Source: Bacillota bacterium (lineage in GTDB: Bacteria; Bacillota; Clostridia; Peptostreptococcales; Anaerovoracaceae). Taken from it: DNA of 8,353 nucleotides. A model generated the notes under the pieces. That model had not been told where the DNA came from, did not search any database, and worked only from the letters and a program-made list of their open reading frames with translations. Below are positions 1-6,466 of this stretch, one piece after another. How positions within the stretch are numbered: position 1 is the stretch's first letter; each line of letters begins with the position of its first letter. The position numbers and the translations under genes are program-made. Location: the NCBI GenBank assembly GCA_017537495.1, contig JAFYKS010000456.1, positions 1-8,353 on the forward strand, written 5' to 3'.

Positions 1-297
1 CCAGGTCACTGCGAATACCACACTGATAGAGGCACCTGCATAAACAGTTTCTGCCGCAATTTCAAAACGGTCTTTCACATGGAAGTTATACAGCGCACCC
101 ACCAGGGAGATGAATGCAAAGATAATACCGAACATGATTTCCAGCTTGCCTGCGCCGGAAGTCAGAACCGCCCACATGGTCAGGGACGGTGCCAGAACCA
201 GCAGGCCGCGGCGTACATTCATCATACGGTCAGGTACCAGCAGCACCAGAAGACCGCAGACAATCAGAATCATACCAGGCTGAAGGAAGTTAATCAT
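1..297 (-). CDS. Third antiporter-like (MrpD/NuoL-M type) membrane subunit, N-terminal part, cut by window edge
   Basis: An open frame starts at ATG 297 and runs without a stop to base 1, giving 99 residues beginning MINFLQPGMILIVCGLL. The start is fixed by a GGGAGGT ribosome binding site about eight bases upstream, and it overlaps the stop of the 76-residue gene by eight bases, so translation is probably coupled. Hydrophobic stretches lie at about residues 7-21, 32-46, 54-70 and 85-99. The stretch at 56-73 (FGIIFAFISLVGALYNFH) followed by E79 and Y86 resembles the N-terminal region of proton-conducting antiporter subunits in operons of this kind. That family call rests on memory of the pattern and on position after two other such subunits. 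The catalytic Glu and Lys helices lie beyond the edge, so activity cannot be judged. It would be the third channel subunit of the complex. A different membrane subunit of an Mrp- or Mbh-like complex is the alternative. Confidence 0.7.
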   Translation of the reverse strand, partial: MINFLQPGMILIVCGLLVLLVPDRMMNVRRGLLVLAPSLTMWAVLTSGAGKLEIMFGIIFAFISLVGALYNFHVKDRFEIAAETVYAGASISVVFAVTW

Positions 298-520
298 TGT
301 GCTTACCTCCCTCATAATAATCGGTCGGACGCTGAATCAGATGAGCCAGAACAATCTTTGCGATAAAAATCAGCAGCCACGCTCCGGCGAAACCAATCAG
401 AATATCTGCACCCGGAATTTCATTCCATGGCATATGATAATGGGGATGTGCAAAGAGAACTTCAATAACCACCATCACCAGGATAAATGCAGTCAGAAAA
501 ATATAGGCTTTTTTCTTCAT
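290..520 (-). CDS. Small two-helix membrane protein of the Mrp-type operon
   Basis: This 76-residue protein starts at ATG 520, one base after the stop of the preceding subunit, with a GGGAGG site eight bases upstream. A longer frame to 598 exists but lies inside the upstream gene and lacks a site of its own. Two membrane helices are visible, at about residues 5-23 and 37-59. Between them is a short loop with histidines at 25, 27 and 29 and the sequence PWNEIPG. The tail carries QRPTDYYEGG. I recall similar proteins of about 80-100 residues, with a histidine- and proline-rich loop and a DYY tail, in bacterial Mrp-like operons that carry several MrpD-type subunits. That is memory, not a search. 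No catalytic function is evident. Its place between two channel subunits suggests an accessory or assembly subunit, possibly helping to join neighbouring antiporter-like subunits. Confidence 0.75.
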   Translation of the reverse strand: MKKKAYIFLTAFILVMVVIEVLFAHPHYHMPWNEIPGADILIGFAGAWLLIFIAKIVLAHLIQRPTDYYEGGKHND

Positions 521-521
521 C

Positions 522-2105
522 TTACATTCCTCCCTTCGTGATTGCTTCCGATGCCATCTGCGCCAGATCATACAGGTGTACCCCTGCATTCGGTTCACAT
601 CCCAGAATAATTGCGATAACAGCCGTAATCATCAGAGGCACCAGCATGGCAGGAGCCGCGTCAAATCCAGCCTTTCCGCCATGGCCGTGTTCCCCATGAC
701 CGTATCCATGCCCATGACCGCCATGACCGCCGTGACCACCCTGCCCGTGTTTGTGGGCAGGAACCTGCCCTGCATTTCCCTTACCGAAGTCCATTTGCAC
801 TACCGGCATCAGATATGTCAGAGCCAGCAGAGCTGCAGCCACCAGAGCTGCCATGAAGAACGGTCTTCCCATCATCCATGCACCCTGCAGAATGTTCATT
901 TTGCTCACAAATCCGGCCATCATCGGAAGACCCGCGATACCCAGAGATACGGTTGTAAAACAGGTAAAGGTCGCCGGCATACGTTTTGCCAGGCCGCCCA
1001 TGGTTGAAATTTCAGAAAGTCCGGTGGTGACGAAAATCGCCCCGGCACTCATAAATAACGTAATCTTCAGGAATGCGTGCGCCACAATGTGAAAAATCGC
1101 ACCTGCAATACTGTAAGGAGCCAGCACGGCAATCCCCAGTACGATATAGGACAGCTGTCCTACTGTGGAGAATGCCAGACGGGCTTTCATATTATCCTGC
1201 CGCATTGCCACCAGAGAGGACAGCAGAATGGTTGCCGCCGCAAACCATGCCAGAATACCTGCCCCGCCGCACCAGGACGCAGCCTCAGGTCCGAAGACAT
1301 AGCAGACTACACGCAGCACACAGAAAGCGCCCGCCTTAACAACTGCCACCGCATGGAGCAGTGCACTGACTGGAGTCGGTGCCACCATTGCAGAAGGCAG
1401 CCAGCCATGAAGCGGCATAACACCGGCTTTCACCGCGCCGCCCACAATCATCAGGAAGAAGAGCAGGCACATAAGTCCTGCTTCCATGGAACCCGCCCGG
1501 ATGAAACCGCCCGGTACAAACTCCATGGTTCCGTACTTCACATAAACCCATACGATTGCAGCAAAAAACATCTGACCGGAAATCAGAGTGTAACCCAGAT
1601 ACTTCCGTCCGGAAGCTTTTGCCTTATCATCACGGTAATGTGCCACCAGCGGATAAGTTGCCAGTGTCAGCATTTCGTAGAATACGAAGAAAGTCAGCAG
1701 ATTGCCCGCCAGAGCAATCCCTGCTGCAGAACCCAGACATGCAGCGAACGCCGCAAAATATCCTGTCTGGTTCTTTTCATGGTGCCCGCGGACGTATCCG
1801 ATAGAATATACGGATGTGAGGATCCACAGAGCACTGGCAATGCACGCAAATACCATACCTGCTGCATCGGTTCTCAGAGTGAGATTCAGTCCGTCAGCCA
1901 GTTTCCACAGATTTGCGGTATACTCCTGACCTGCCAGTACAGCAGGAACCATGGAAAAGATCACTGCTGTCATGGAAACCGCTGCAGTCAGAGTGATTGC
2001 CTCACGTGTATTCGGTTTCACGCGGCTGCCGAAGAATAAAATCAGTAATGCTGCCAGCAGCGGAATTGCCACTGCCAGAGCCGGTCTTAAACTAAAAATC
2101 ATCAT
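522..2105 (-). CDS. Second proton-conducting antiporter subunit (NuoL/NuoM/MrpA-like core) with His/Gly-rich loop
   Basis: This 527-residue polytopic membrane protein belongs to the proton-conducting family shared by complex I NuoL/M/N and Mrp subunits A and D. The start is ATG 2105, eight bases after GGAGGTG and overlapping the previous stop as ATGA; the frame back to 2222 is read-through into the upstream gene. Family hallmarks are visible. E144 in VFYEMLTLATYPL fits the essential TM5 glutamate. K226 in KAGVMPLHGWLP fits the TM7 lysine. APTPVSALLHA (242-252) with H251 and K257 follows, then FHIVAHAFLK (338-347), and K402 in the late helix. The APTPVSALLHA form is closer to NuoL/MrpA than to MrpD, but the protein lacks the long MrpA C-terminus. 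Residues 451-477 form a loop of almost only histidine and glycine, before a last helix at about 485-502. It should move protons or Na+ through the membrane complex. Whether it is an MrpA core or a second MrpD is open. Confidence 0.93.
   Translation of the reverse strand: MMIFSLRPALAVAIPLLAALLILFFGSRVKPNTREAITLTAAVSMTAVIFSMVPAVLAGQEYTANLWKLADGLNLTLRTDAAGMVFACIASALWILTSVYSIGYVRGHHEKNQTGYFAAFAACLGSAAGIALAGNLLTFFVFYEMLTLATYPLVAHYRDDKAKASGRKYLGYTLISGQMFFAAIVWVYVKYGTMEFVPGGFIRAGSMEAGLMCLLFFLMIVGGAVKAGVMPLHGWLPSAMVAPTPVSALLHAVAVVKAGAFCVLRVVCYVFGPEAASWCGGAGILAWFAAATILLSSLVAMRQDNMKARLAFSTVGQLSYIVLGIAVLAPYSIAGAIFHIVAHAFLKITLFMSAGAIFVTTGLSEISTMGGLAKRMPATFTCFTTVSLGIAGLPMMAGFVSKMNILQGAWMMGRPFFMAALVAAALLALTYLMPVVQMDFGKGNAGQVPAHKHGQGGHGGHGGHGHGYGHGEHGHGGKAGFDAAPAMLVPLMITAVIAIILGCEPNAGVHLYDLAQMASEAITKGGM
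675..755 (-). repeat. Low-complexity His/Gly-coding tandem repeat inside the second channel subunit
   Basis: On the plus strand a nine-base unit close to CATGACCGC recurs in perfect and imperfect form (for example around 694-702, 712-720 and 721-729). In the gene it encodes alternating glycine and histidine, residues 451-477, including H451, H453, H458, H461, H464, H466, H470, H473 and H475. The repeat lies in the soluble loop before the last membrane helix. Such DNA is prone to gain or lose units in frame, so its length may vary among strains. Confidence 0.8.
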
Positions 2106-3694
2106 GCCAGAAACACCTCCATTAAGGTTGGTTTCAGCACTTCGCCCACCAGCCATGCGTTTCCAAGGCCCAGACCGATGATTGCAATGGCAGCCAGTGC
2201 CAGCGGAACCATCATCTGCCAAGGCAGTTCGGAATGACCGTCAAAGTGATGTTTTTTCCGTGCCATAATATGCACTCTGCCGAAGTTTTCATGCTCTTCT
2301 GCAGCTTTGCGGAGAGGTTCATGACCGCCATGGGAAGGTTCTCCTTCAGCCACAGTCGCTCTGTTCATAAACAGTTTTTCGATAATGCGGAAGAAGTAAA
2401 TCGCTGAAAGCAGGCTGGAAACAATCAGCACTGCTACAAAGTACCACTGACCGTTCTGGATTGCCCCCAGAGCCAGATACCATTTGCTGAAGAAGCCGGC
2501 AAACGGCGGCAGACCGATCATGGACAGTGCACAGATAATCAGTGTCAGTGAAGTCTGCGGCATTTTGCGGTATACCTGACCGAAATCATCAGTCACATGC
2601 ACCCCGTACTTGTACTTCAGCGCACCGGATGTGTAGAACAGTCCGGTTTTCATGAATGCATGGCTGAGAATATGCAGTACTGCACCAGCCAGACCATATA
2701 CGTTACCGATAGCAAAACCTACAGCGATATAGCCAACCTGGCCGATACTGGAGAATGCAAGGATTTTGTTGTATGTAGAGTAACGCAGGGCTTTCAGGGA
2801 TCCATAGAGGATGCCGCAGATGCCCAGAATACCGATGACATCAAAGAACAAATCCATCACCGGACCTGCGTCCCTGAATACACAGTAGAAGAAACGCAGC
2901 ATACCATAAGCCGGAACCTTAATCATAATACCCGCAATCATAGGGTCTGCAGAAGGATGTGCATAGGAATGCGCAGCAGGCTGCCAGCCGTGGAGCGGGA
3001 ACAGAGCCATTTTGATGCCAAAACCTACAATCATGCAGGCTGCGGCCAATATAATCAGATTCTCGCTGTGAGCAGTTCCCAGACGTGCTGCCAGGTCTGC
3101 CATATTCAGTGTACCGGTGGCTGCATAGAGGAAACCTACACCCAGCAGATACATGGATGCACCGATGGTGCCTGCCATCAGATAACGGAATGCAGCAATC
3201 GGACCTTTTTCTTCACCAATAGCAATGAGACCGTAACCGGAAATAGCTGTGATTTCCATGAATACGTATAAGTTAAATGCGTCCCCTGTAGTTGACATGC
3301 CCAGAAGACCTACGGTCAGAAAAGAAATCAGGCAGTAGTAGCCGGTGGACTGGAACCATTTTCTTGGATTTGCACGTTCAAATGGACTGCTGTACAGAGA
3401 TGTCAACCAAGAGATTGCCGCAACCAGTACGATGACCGCACCGTTTACGCCATCTACGACAAACTCAATACCGTATGGAGGATGCCAGCCACCCAGGTAA
3501 TAGTGGACAGGTTCCCCTGTCTGAATAATTCCGGCCAGCTGTGTTACAGCACATACCAGGGACAGGAAGAGACAAGTCATAACCATACGCTTGCCTGCGG
3601 CAGCATGATGCAAGCTTACCAGCGGGCAAAGCACGGCACCGCAAAGTGGAAGTGCAATGACAAGCACCGGCAAGTGTGCCATGATATTCATCAT
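2102..3694 (-). CDS. mrpD: Cation/proton antiporter subunit D (MrpD-like proton-conducting subunit)
   Basis: This 530-residue membrane protein carries the proton-conducting antiporter fold. It starts at ATG 3694, overlapping the mrpC stop by four bases (ATGA), with a purine-rich AAAGGGGGG stretch upstream that serves as a weak ribosome binding site. Visible family residues are E147 in NLYVFMEITAISGYG (the TM5 glutamate), K228 in GIKMALFPLHGWQPAAHSYA (the TM7 lysine) and K259 in GIMIKVPAYGMLR. HILSHAFMKTGLFYTSGA (341-358, with H341, H345 and K349) and K404 in FFSKWYLALGA follow. No key residue is missing, so the channel should work. Residues 454-487 before the last helix form a polar loop with eight histidines, including KKHHFDGH. 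This is the same place where the next gene carries its His/Gly repeat. Length fits the roughly 490-530 residues usual for MrpD. It should translocate protons or Na+ in the membrane complex, coupled to the MrpA-, B- and C-like parts. Confidence 0.93.
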   Translation of the reverse strand: MMNIMAHLPVLVIALPLCGAVLCPLVSLHHAAAGKRMVMTCLFLSLVCAVTQLAGIIQTGEPVHYYLGGWHPPYGIEFVVDGVNGAVIVLVAAISWLTSLYSSPFERANPRKWFQSTGYYCLISFLTVGLLGMSTTGDAFNLYVFMEITAISGYGLIAIGEEKGPIAAFRYLMAGTIGASMYLLGVGFLYAATGTLNMADLAARLGTAHSENLIILAAACMIVGFGIKMALFPLHGWQPAAHSYAHPSADPMIAGIMIKVPAYGMLRFFYCVFRDAGPVMDLFFDVIGILGICGILYGSLKALRYSTYNKILAFSSIGQVGYIAVGFAIGNVYGLAGAVLHILSHAFMKTGLFYTSGALKYKYGVHVTDDFGQVYRKMPQTSLTLIICALSMIGLPPFAGFFSKWYLALGAIQNGQWYFVAVLIVSSLLSAIYFFRIIEKLFMNRATVAEGEPSHGGHEPLRKAAEEHENFGRVHIMARKKHHFDGHSELPWQMMVPLALAAIAIIGLGLGNAWLVGEVLKPTLMEVFLA

Positions 3695-4083
3695 GATTTG
3701 CCCCCCTTTCCGGTGATTTCCTCTTCTTCAATGGTACCGTAAATATCACGGATTTTCATGAGAAGAGCCAGACCCACGCCGGTAACCCCCAGGCTGACAA
3801 CGATGGCAGTCAGCATCAGAGCATGAGGCAGCGGGTTGATATAAGTTTCTGCATTAATGTAGTCAGATGCAATGGTAACCGGCAGTGTTGCACCCTCCTT
3901 CTGACCGAATGTCAGGAAGAAGAAGATAATGGCAACCTGCATGATATTCATGCACATCAGTTTTTTCATATAGTTGCTGCATACAATCATTCCGTAAATG
4001 CCGATGGCAAACAGAATGAAAGTCAGCATGTAAATTCCCCAGTCTGCAAGGAGAACTTCAAGTCTGATTATTATATCATTCAT
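3691..4083 (-). CDS. mrpC: Antiporter subunit C (MrpC/MnhC, NuoK-like)
   Basis: This 130-residue protein of three membrane helices (about 17-35, 45-60 and 86-110) is related to complex I subunit NuoK. The first and second helices contain AIGIYGMIVCSNYMKKLMCMN. The third contains NPLPHALMLTAIVVSLGVTG, the NP-ALxLTAIVI signature of MrpC. A lysine- and glutamate-rich tail follows. Two starts are possible. ATG 4083 gives MNDIII and overlaps the upstream gene by eight bases, but sits 12 bases from the AAAGGA site. TTG 4089 sits six bases from that site and adds two residues. I chose ATG because it is the stronger codon, with moderate certainty. MrpC normally pairs with MrpD and the MbhE/MnhB parts, carrying the lateral ion path between them, which matches its place in the operon. 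Confidence in identity is high. Confidence 0.92.
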   Translation of the reverse strand: MNDIIIRLEVLLADWGIYMLTFILFAIGIYGMIVCSNYMKKLMCMNIMQVAIIFFFLTFGQKEGATLPVTIASDYINAETYINPLPHALMLTAIVVSLGVTGVGLALLMKIRDIYGTIEEEEITGKGGKS

Positions 4084-4879
4084 CTTCAAAATCCGTCCTT
4101 TCCAGTACTACTTCGAGAATTGTCATAATCACGGCTGCTACACAGATACTTACACCGATTTCAATCATCAGAATACCGGTGGTGTGCAGTCCGGCTTCTC
4201 CGTGCGCCACAAAAGCAGCAAACGGAAGCTTGCTGTATTCCAGGAAATTGCCGCCAAAGAACATAGGCAGAATTCCGGTAAATGCATATACGAATACGCC
4301 CAGACCGGCTACGATCAGCATCTTTTCTTCACGAACTTCACCGATTCGCGTTACGAAAGACGGCATGATACGGTCCAGCAGGTATGCACAGGCAACCAGA
4401 GCACCTGCCTGGAAACCGCCCCCCAGAGACAGTTCACCATGGAAAAGTACATAGACGCCATAAATCATTACCACAGGTACAATCAGACGGAAAGATGCCT
4501 GAAGAATGGTACCGCCATAACTTGCGTGATGCTCCCTGTTCTGAGATTTTGAATACCACGGCTCATGCTTCTTCTCCCTTGGAATTACTCTTTCCTTGGT
4601 GGACAGAACCATCAGAGTCGCAATCCCGGAAAGGAACAGCACACAGGTTTCAAAAAGTGTATCGAAACCTCTGTAGTCGGCCAGCACCGCAGTTACAATA
4701 TTGTTGGCATGGGTATCTTTCTTGGCACTCAGAATGTAGTAAGGAGAAAGATAACTGTTTGCAGGAGAATCCTGCGCCCCGATTACCGGAAGCCAGCTTC
4801 CGGCTTTCATGCCAATCAGTGCTGTCAGTGCAATTACAATAATCAGGCCGAGTGCAGTTCTTTTAGTTTTTTTGTCCAT
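4076..4879 (-). CDS. MbhE-MnhB fusion subunit (MrpA C-terminal end plus MrpB)
   Basis: This 267-residue membrane protein joins two modules. Residues 1-95 are MbhE-like: a first helix at about 10-24, then NNIVTAVLADYRGFDTLFET (59-78), the sequence typical of the C-terminal end of MrpA, and a second helix to about 92. After a charged linker (about 95-128), residues 129-258 are an MnhB (MrpB) domain with the GELSLGGGFQAGAL motif (148-161) and further helices at about 188-207 and 235-256. ATG 4879 shares its A with the TAA of the preceding gene, and an AGGCGGTG stretch serves as ribosome binding site. In canonical Mrp operons MbhE is the end of the large MrpA. In archaeal Mbh it is a separate gene next to MbhF, the MrpB homologue. 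The fusion here is an intermediate arrangement. It should form part of the sodium/proton path next to MrpC. Identity is well supported by both motifs. Confidence 0.9.
   Translation of the reverse strand: MDKKTKRTALGLIIVIALTALIGMKAGSWLPVIGAQDSPANSYLSPYYILSAKKDTHANNIVTAVLADYRGFDTLFETCVLFLSGIATLMVLSTKERVIPREKKHEPWYSKSQNREHHASYGGTILQASFRLIVPVVMIYGVYVLFHGELSLGGGFQAGALVACAYLLDRIMPSFVTRIGEVREEKMLIVAGLGVFVYAFTGILPMFFGGNFLEYSKLPFAAFVAHGEAGLHTTGILMIEIGVSICVAAVIMTILEVVLERTDFEDE
4096..4101 (-). promoter_or_regulatory. Ribosome binding site that leaves the mrpC start ambiguous
   Basis: AAAGGA on the minus strand lies six bases before TTG 4089 and twelve before ATG 4083, both in the mrpC frame. Spacing favours TTG and codon strength favours ATG. 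The site lies inside the end of the upstream gene, as expected for coupled translation. Confidence 0.5.
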
Positions 4880-5121
4880 TATTTACACCGCCTGTTGATT
4901 GACTTGATTGCAATAACGAAGTATACGGTGGAAATCGTACCGATTACTGCCTCTGTAAAGGCAACGTCGGCGGCGCCCACCATAATGTAAAGCAGCATGG
5001 CTGCAAAGCTGAACGCACAGTAAATAATGGTGCAGGACAGCAGATTTTTTTCGAAAATAATGCAGATGGAGATGCTGATCAGTGCCATCAGCAGAAGACC
5101 TTCCAGCAGTAATACAGGCAT
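4879..5121 (-). CDS. DUF4040 / MbhD-like subunit (detached piece of MrpA)
   Basis: This 80-residue protein has three membrane helices (about 4-22, 30-48 and 58-73). It carries VGAADVAFTEAVIGTISTVYF (48-68, shown by GAADVAFTEA with D52 and E57), the GAPDVALTEAAVG signature of the MbhD/DUF4040 region normally found near the C-terminus of MrpA and, as a free gene, in Mbh. The acidic residues of this motif are thought to take part in ion transfer. ATG 5121 follows an AGGAGG site nine bases upstream and lies one base after the mrpG stop. The tail is basic (KSINRRCK). Being a separate gene at this exact place (after mrpG, before MbhE) is the strongest sign that the operon follows the Mbh gene order rather than that of the Bacillus mrpABCDEFG operon. 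Confidence 0.9.
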   Translation of the reverse strand: MPVLLLEGLLLMALISISICIIFEKNLLSCTIIYCAFSFAAMLLYIMVGAADVAFTEAVIGTISTVYFVIAIKSINRRCK

Positions 5122-5122
5122 A

Positions 5123-5458
5123 TCAGTTTTCCTCCTTCTTTTCTACACTATTGCAGGCACATTCTGCTTCCGCAGCCAGTCCCTGCTTATAAGCGACCTT
5201 ACAGATAATATGGGTGCCGATAGGACTGGAAAGGCAGACAGCCAGCATTACCAGCAGAATTTTGATACCGGTAATGTTTACACCCTCGTAAATAAACAGT
5301 CCCAGGCCGCTGAAAATCAGCCCTGCAGAGCCGCAGATACCTGCCGCATGGGAGCGGCAGTAGAAGTCCTTCATACGGAACACGCCGATGGTGGATGCTA
5401 CAAAGCACAGGAATCCGGCAGACATACAAAGAATCGTCAGAATATTTCTAATGTCCAT
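5123..5458 (-). CDS. mrpG: Antiporter subunit G (MrpG/MnhG)
   Basis: This 111-residue protein has three membrane helices (about 5-24, 41-57 and 64-83). It carries the family signature IGVFRMKDFYCRSHAAG (24-40), equivalent to the usual G-x-x-R-x-x-D-x-x-x-R-x-H-A-A pattern, and SPIGTHIICKVAYKQG (78-93), equivalent to the usual P-x-x-x-H-x-x-A-x-A-A motif. ATG 5458 lies eight bases after AGAGGAGG and overlaps the mrpF stop by 11 bases. MrpG with MrpE and MrpF forms the small membrane module that stabilises the antiporter. The tail AECACNSVEKKEEN adds two close cysteines (C100, C102) and charged residues beyond the conserved core; their role is unknown. Length is usual for the family. Confidence 0.92.
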   Translation of the reverse strand: MDIRNILTILCMSAGFLCFVASTIGVFRMKDFYCRSHAAGICGSAGLIFSGLGLFIYEGVNITGIKILLVMLAVCLSSPIGTHIICKVAYKQGLAAEAECACNSVEKKEEN

Positions 5459-5729
5459 GCTTCCGTCCTCCTCTCTGTCCCAGGAACTTAGCCAGTATTA
5501 CAGAACTGAGGAAGCCCAGAATCCCGTAAGAAATGGCAATATCTACGTACATGTCACGGCGTCCGTCCACGAACCCGATCAGAATCAGAATCAGGATTAC
5601 CTTGGTGGACATGACCAGAATACCAATCAGCTTGTCATATACGCTGTTTCCCTTAAACAGGAATATCAGCATCAGAAAAGTCAGTGCAATGATACCGATC
5701 ATAATACATAAAAAGAATGTTTCCATCAT
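5448..5729 (-). CDS. mrpF: Antiporter subunit F (MrpF/MnhF)
   Basis: This 93-residue protein has three membrane helices (about 4-25, 35-53 and 60-83). The family pattern is seen in GNSVYDKLIGILVMSTKVIL (27-46), with D32 at the place of the conserved acidic residue of MrpF (usual form PTxxDRVVALD). It continues in DMYVDIAISYGILGFLSSVI (59-78). ATG 5729 is chosen because AAAGGAGGTG ends seven bases upstream and the start lies one base after the mrpE stop. The longer frame up to 5813 is read-through inside mrpE with no ribosome binding site. The basic tail ends HGH. It is a structural subunit of the antiporter membrane complex, needed in known Mrp systems for assembly. Confidence 0.92.
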   Translation of the reverse strand: MMETFFLCIMIGIIALTFLMLIFLFKGNSVYDKLIGILVMSTKVILILILIGFVDGRRDMYVDIAISYGILGFLSSVILAKFLGQRGGRKHGH

Positions 5730-5730
5730 A

Positions 5731-6309
5731 TCAGCACACCTCCTTTGGAATATGGGTGGTTTCCGCTTCCGGCATCGGTGTGAATTCACAGGTTTCGCCG
5801 AACAGTGCCGCAACCTTGCGCTGCATGGTTCCTTCCAGCAGACCTTCTGCCATGCCCTTTGTCAGTGCATGCACTTCAAAAATACCGTCGTCATTTACAT
5901 CCACGGTAATGGTTCCAGGCGTAAGGATAATAGAGAATGCCAGAATGACACTGGCCATGGGATTCTCAAAAGGCATGGAGAAATAAGCCATGCGCGGCTC
6001 ATAGTCCATTTTCGGACTGAACACCAGGCAGGTAACTTCCACGCTGGCTTTTATGATTTCCTTCACAAGCCAGAAGAAATATACAAATAATTTCGGATAA
6101 TTTAAGCCAAATACAAAATATACATTTCCCGTCTTCTCATTGGTTATATTAAGGAGCGGGTAGCAGATATACGCAATGGCAAGAGATGAGCAAAGGCCGA
6201 TAAGCAGAAACTTTCCTTCAAACTGTCCGGAAAGCAGCACCCAAACGGCAAAAAGCCCCAGGGAAAGCTCGAAAAAGTGAGCCTGAATCTGCTGATATTT
6301 GTTTCGCAT
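5731..6309 (-). CDS. mrpE: Antiporter subunit E (MrpE/MnhE), first gene of the operon
   Basis: This 192-residue protein starts at ATG 6309. An AGGAGG site lies ten bases upstream; an earlier in-frame ATG at 6330 lies upstream of that site, so it is unlikely. Hydrophobic helices are at about residues 13-27, 33-52 and 73-97. The family core is plain: LVKEIIKASVEVTCLVFSPK (81-100), then AFSIILTPGTITVDVNDDG (124-142) and FEVHALT (144-150), the soluble domain of MrpE. The C-terminal tail (170-192) is unconserved and ends in cysteine. MrpE is an assembly and structural subunit of Mrp antiporters. Here it is the promoter-proximal gene, about 48 bases from the predicted transcription start, and all later genes follow with overlaps or 0-1 base gaps. 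This E-F-G-first order is that of Mbh-type operons rather than the A-first order of Bacillus. Confidence 0.92.
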   Translation of the reverse strand: MRNKYQQIQAHFFELSLGLFAVWVLLSGQFEGKFLLIGLCSSLAIAYICYPLLNITNEKTGNVYFVFGLNYPKLFVYFFWLVKEIIKASVEVTCLVFSPKMDYEPRMAYFSMPFENPMASVILAFSIILTPGTITVDVNDDGIFEVHALTKGMAEGLLEGTMQRKVAALFGETCEFTPMPEAETTHIPKEVC

Positions 6310-6319
6310 CAGTCGATTT

Positions 6320-6325
6320 CCTCCT
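6320..6325 (-). promoter_or_regulatory. Ribosome binding site that fixes the mrpE start
   Basis: AGGAGG on the minus strand lies ten bases before ATG 6309. It sits downstream of the alternative ATG 6330, so the shorter protein is preferred. Confidence 0.8.
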
Positions 6326-6363
6326 GTCATAAACTACAAAATGCAAAAATAGCTAATAGATTA

Positions 6364-6392
6364 ATTATACCTAACTGTTAAAAGTGTGTCAA
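6364..6392 (-). promoter_or_regulatory. Consensus sigma-A promoter of the antiporter operon
   Basis: On the minus strand TTGACA (6392-6387) and TATAAT (6369-6364) are both perfect consensus hexamers, separated by exactly 17 bases. Transcription should start near 6357, giving a leader of about 48 bases before mrpE. No operator or riboswitch-like structure was seen in the leader. A perfect promoter on an operon of at least ten genes suggests strong, largely constitutive expression, unless a repressor binds a site I did not recognise. Confidence 0.9.
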
Positions 6393-6425
6393 GAAAATGC
6401 TAAGAAACCGTACAGAAATACGCAC

Positions 6426-6453
6426 AAAAAAAGGAAGTCTGAAGACTTCCTTT
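6426..6453 (-). terminator. Intrinsic terminator of the DUF2975-XRE operon
   Basis: On the minus strand AAAGGAAGTCT and AGACTTCCTTT form a perfect 11-base inverted repeat with a two-base centre, running into seven Ts. It begins 13 bases after the stop of the XRE gene and ends about 34 bases before the -35 box of the antiporter promoter, so it separates the two operons. In the opposite direction only three Ts follow, so termination there would be weak, and no plus-strand gene ends here. Confidence 0.9.
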
Positions 6454-6466
6454 CCTCTATATGTCC

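Noticed and set aside
1077..2039. A 320-codon open frame on the plus strand
   Set aside because: It lies antisense to a clear channel-subunit gene, its product has no membrane or family pattern and is rich in His, Cys and Arg as expected of a shadow frame, and no ribosome binding site precedes it.
2106..2222. An extended N-terminus for the second channel subunit
   Set aside because: The extra 39 residues are encoded inside the end of mrpD in another frame, are not membrane-like, and the ribosome binding site points to ATG 2105.
2597..3271. A 224-codon open frame on the plus strand
   Set aside because: It is antisense to mrpD, whose motifs and start are certain; its composition is that of a shadow frame.
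5730..5813. An extended N-terminus for MrpF
   Set aside because: The extra residues are basic and overlap mrpE; AAAGGAGGTG directly before ATG 5729 fixes the shorter start.
6310..6363. A sodium- or pH-sensing riboswitch in the leader of the antiporter operon
   Set aside because: The leader is only about 48 bases, AT-rich, and shows no stable stem beyond the ribosome binding site.
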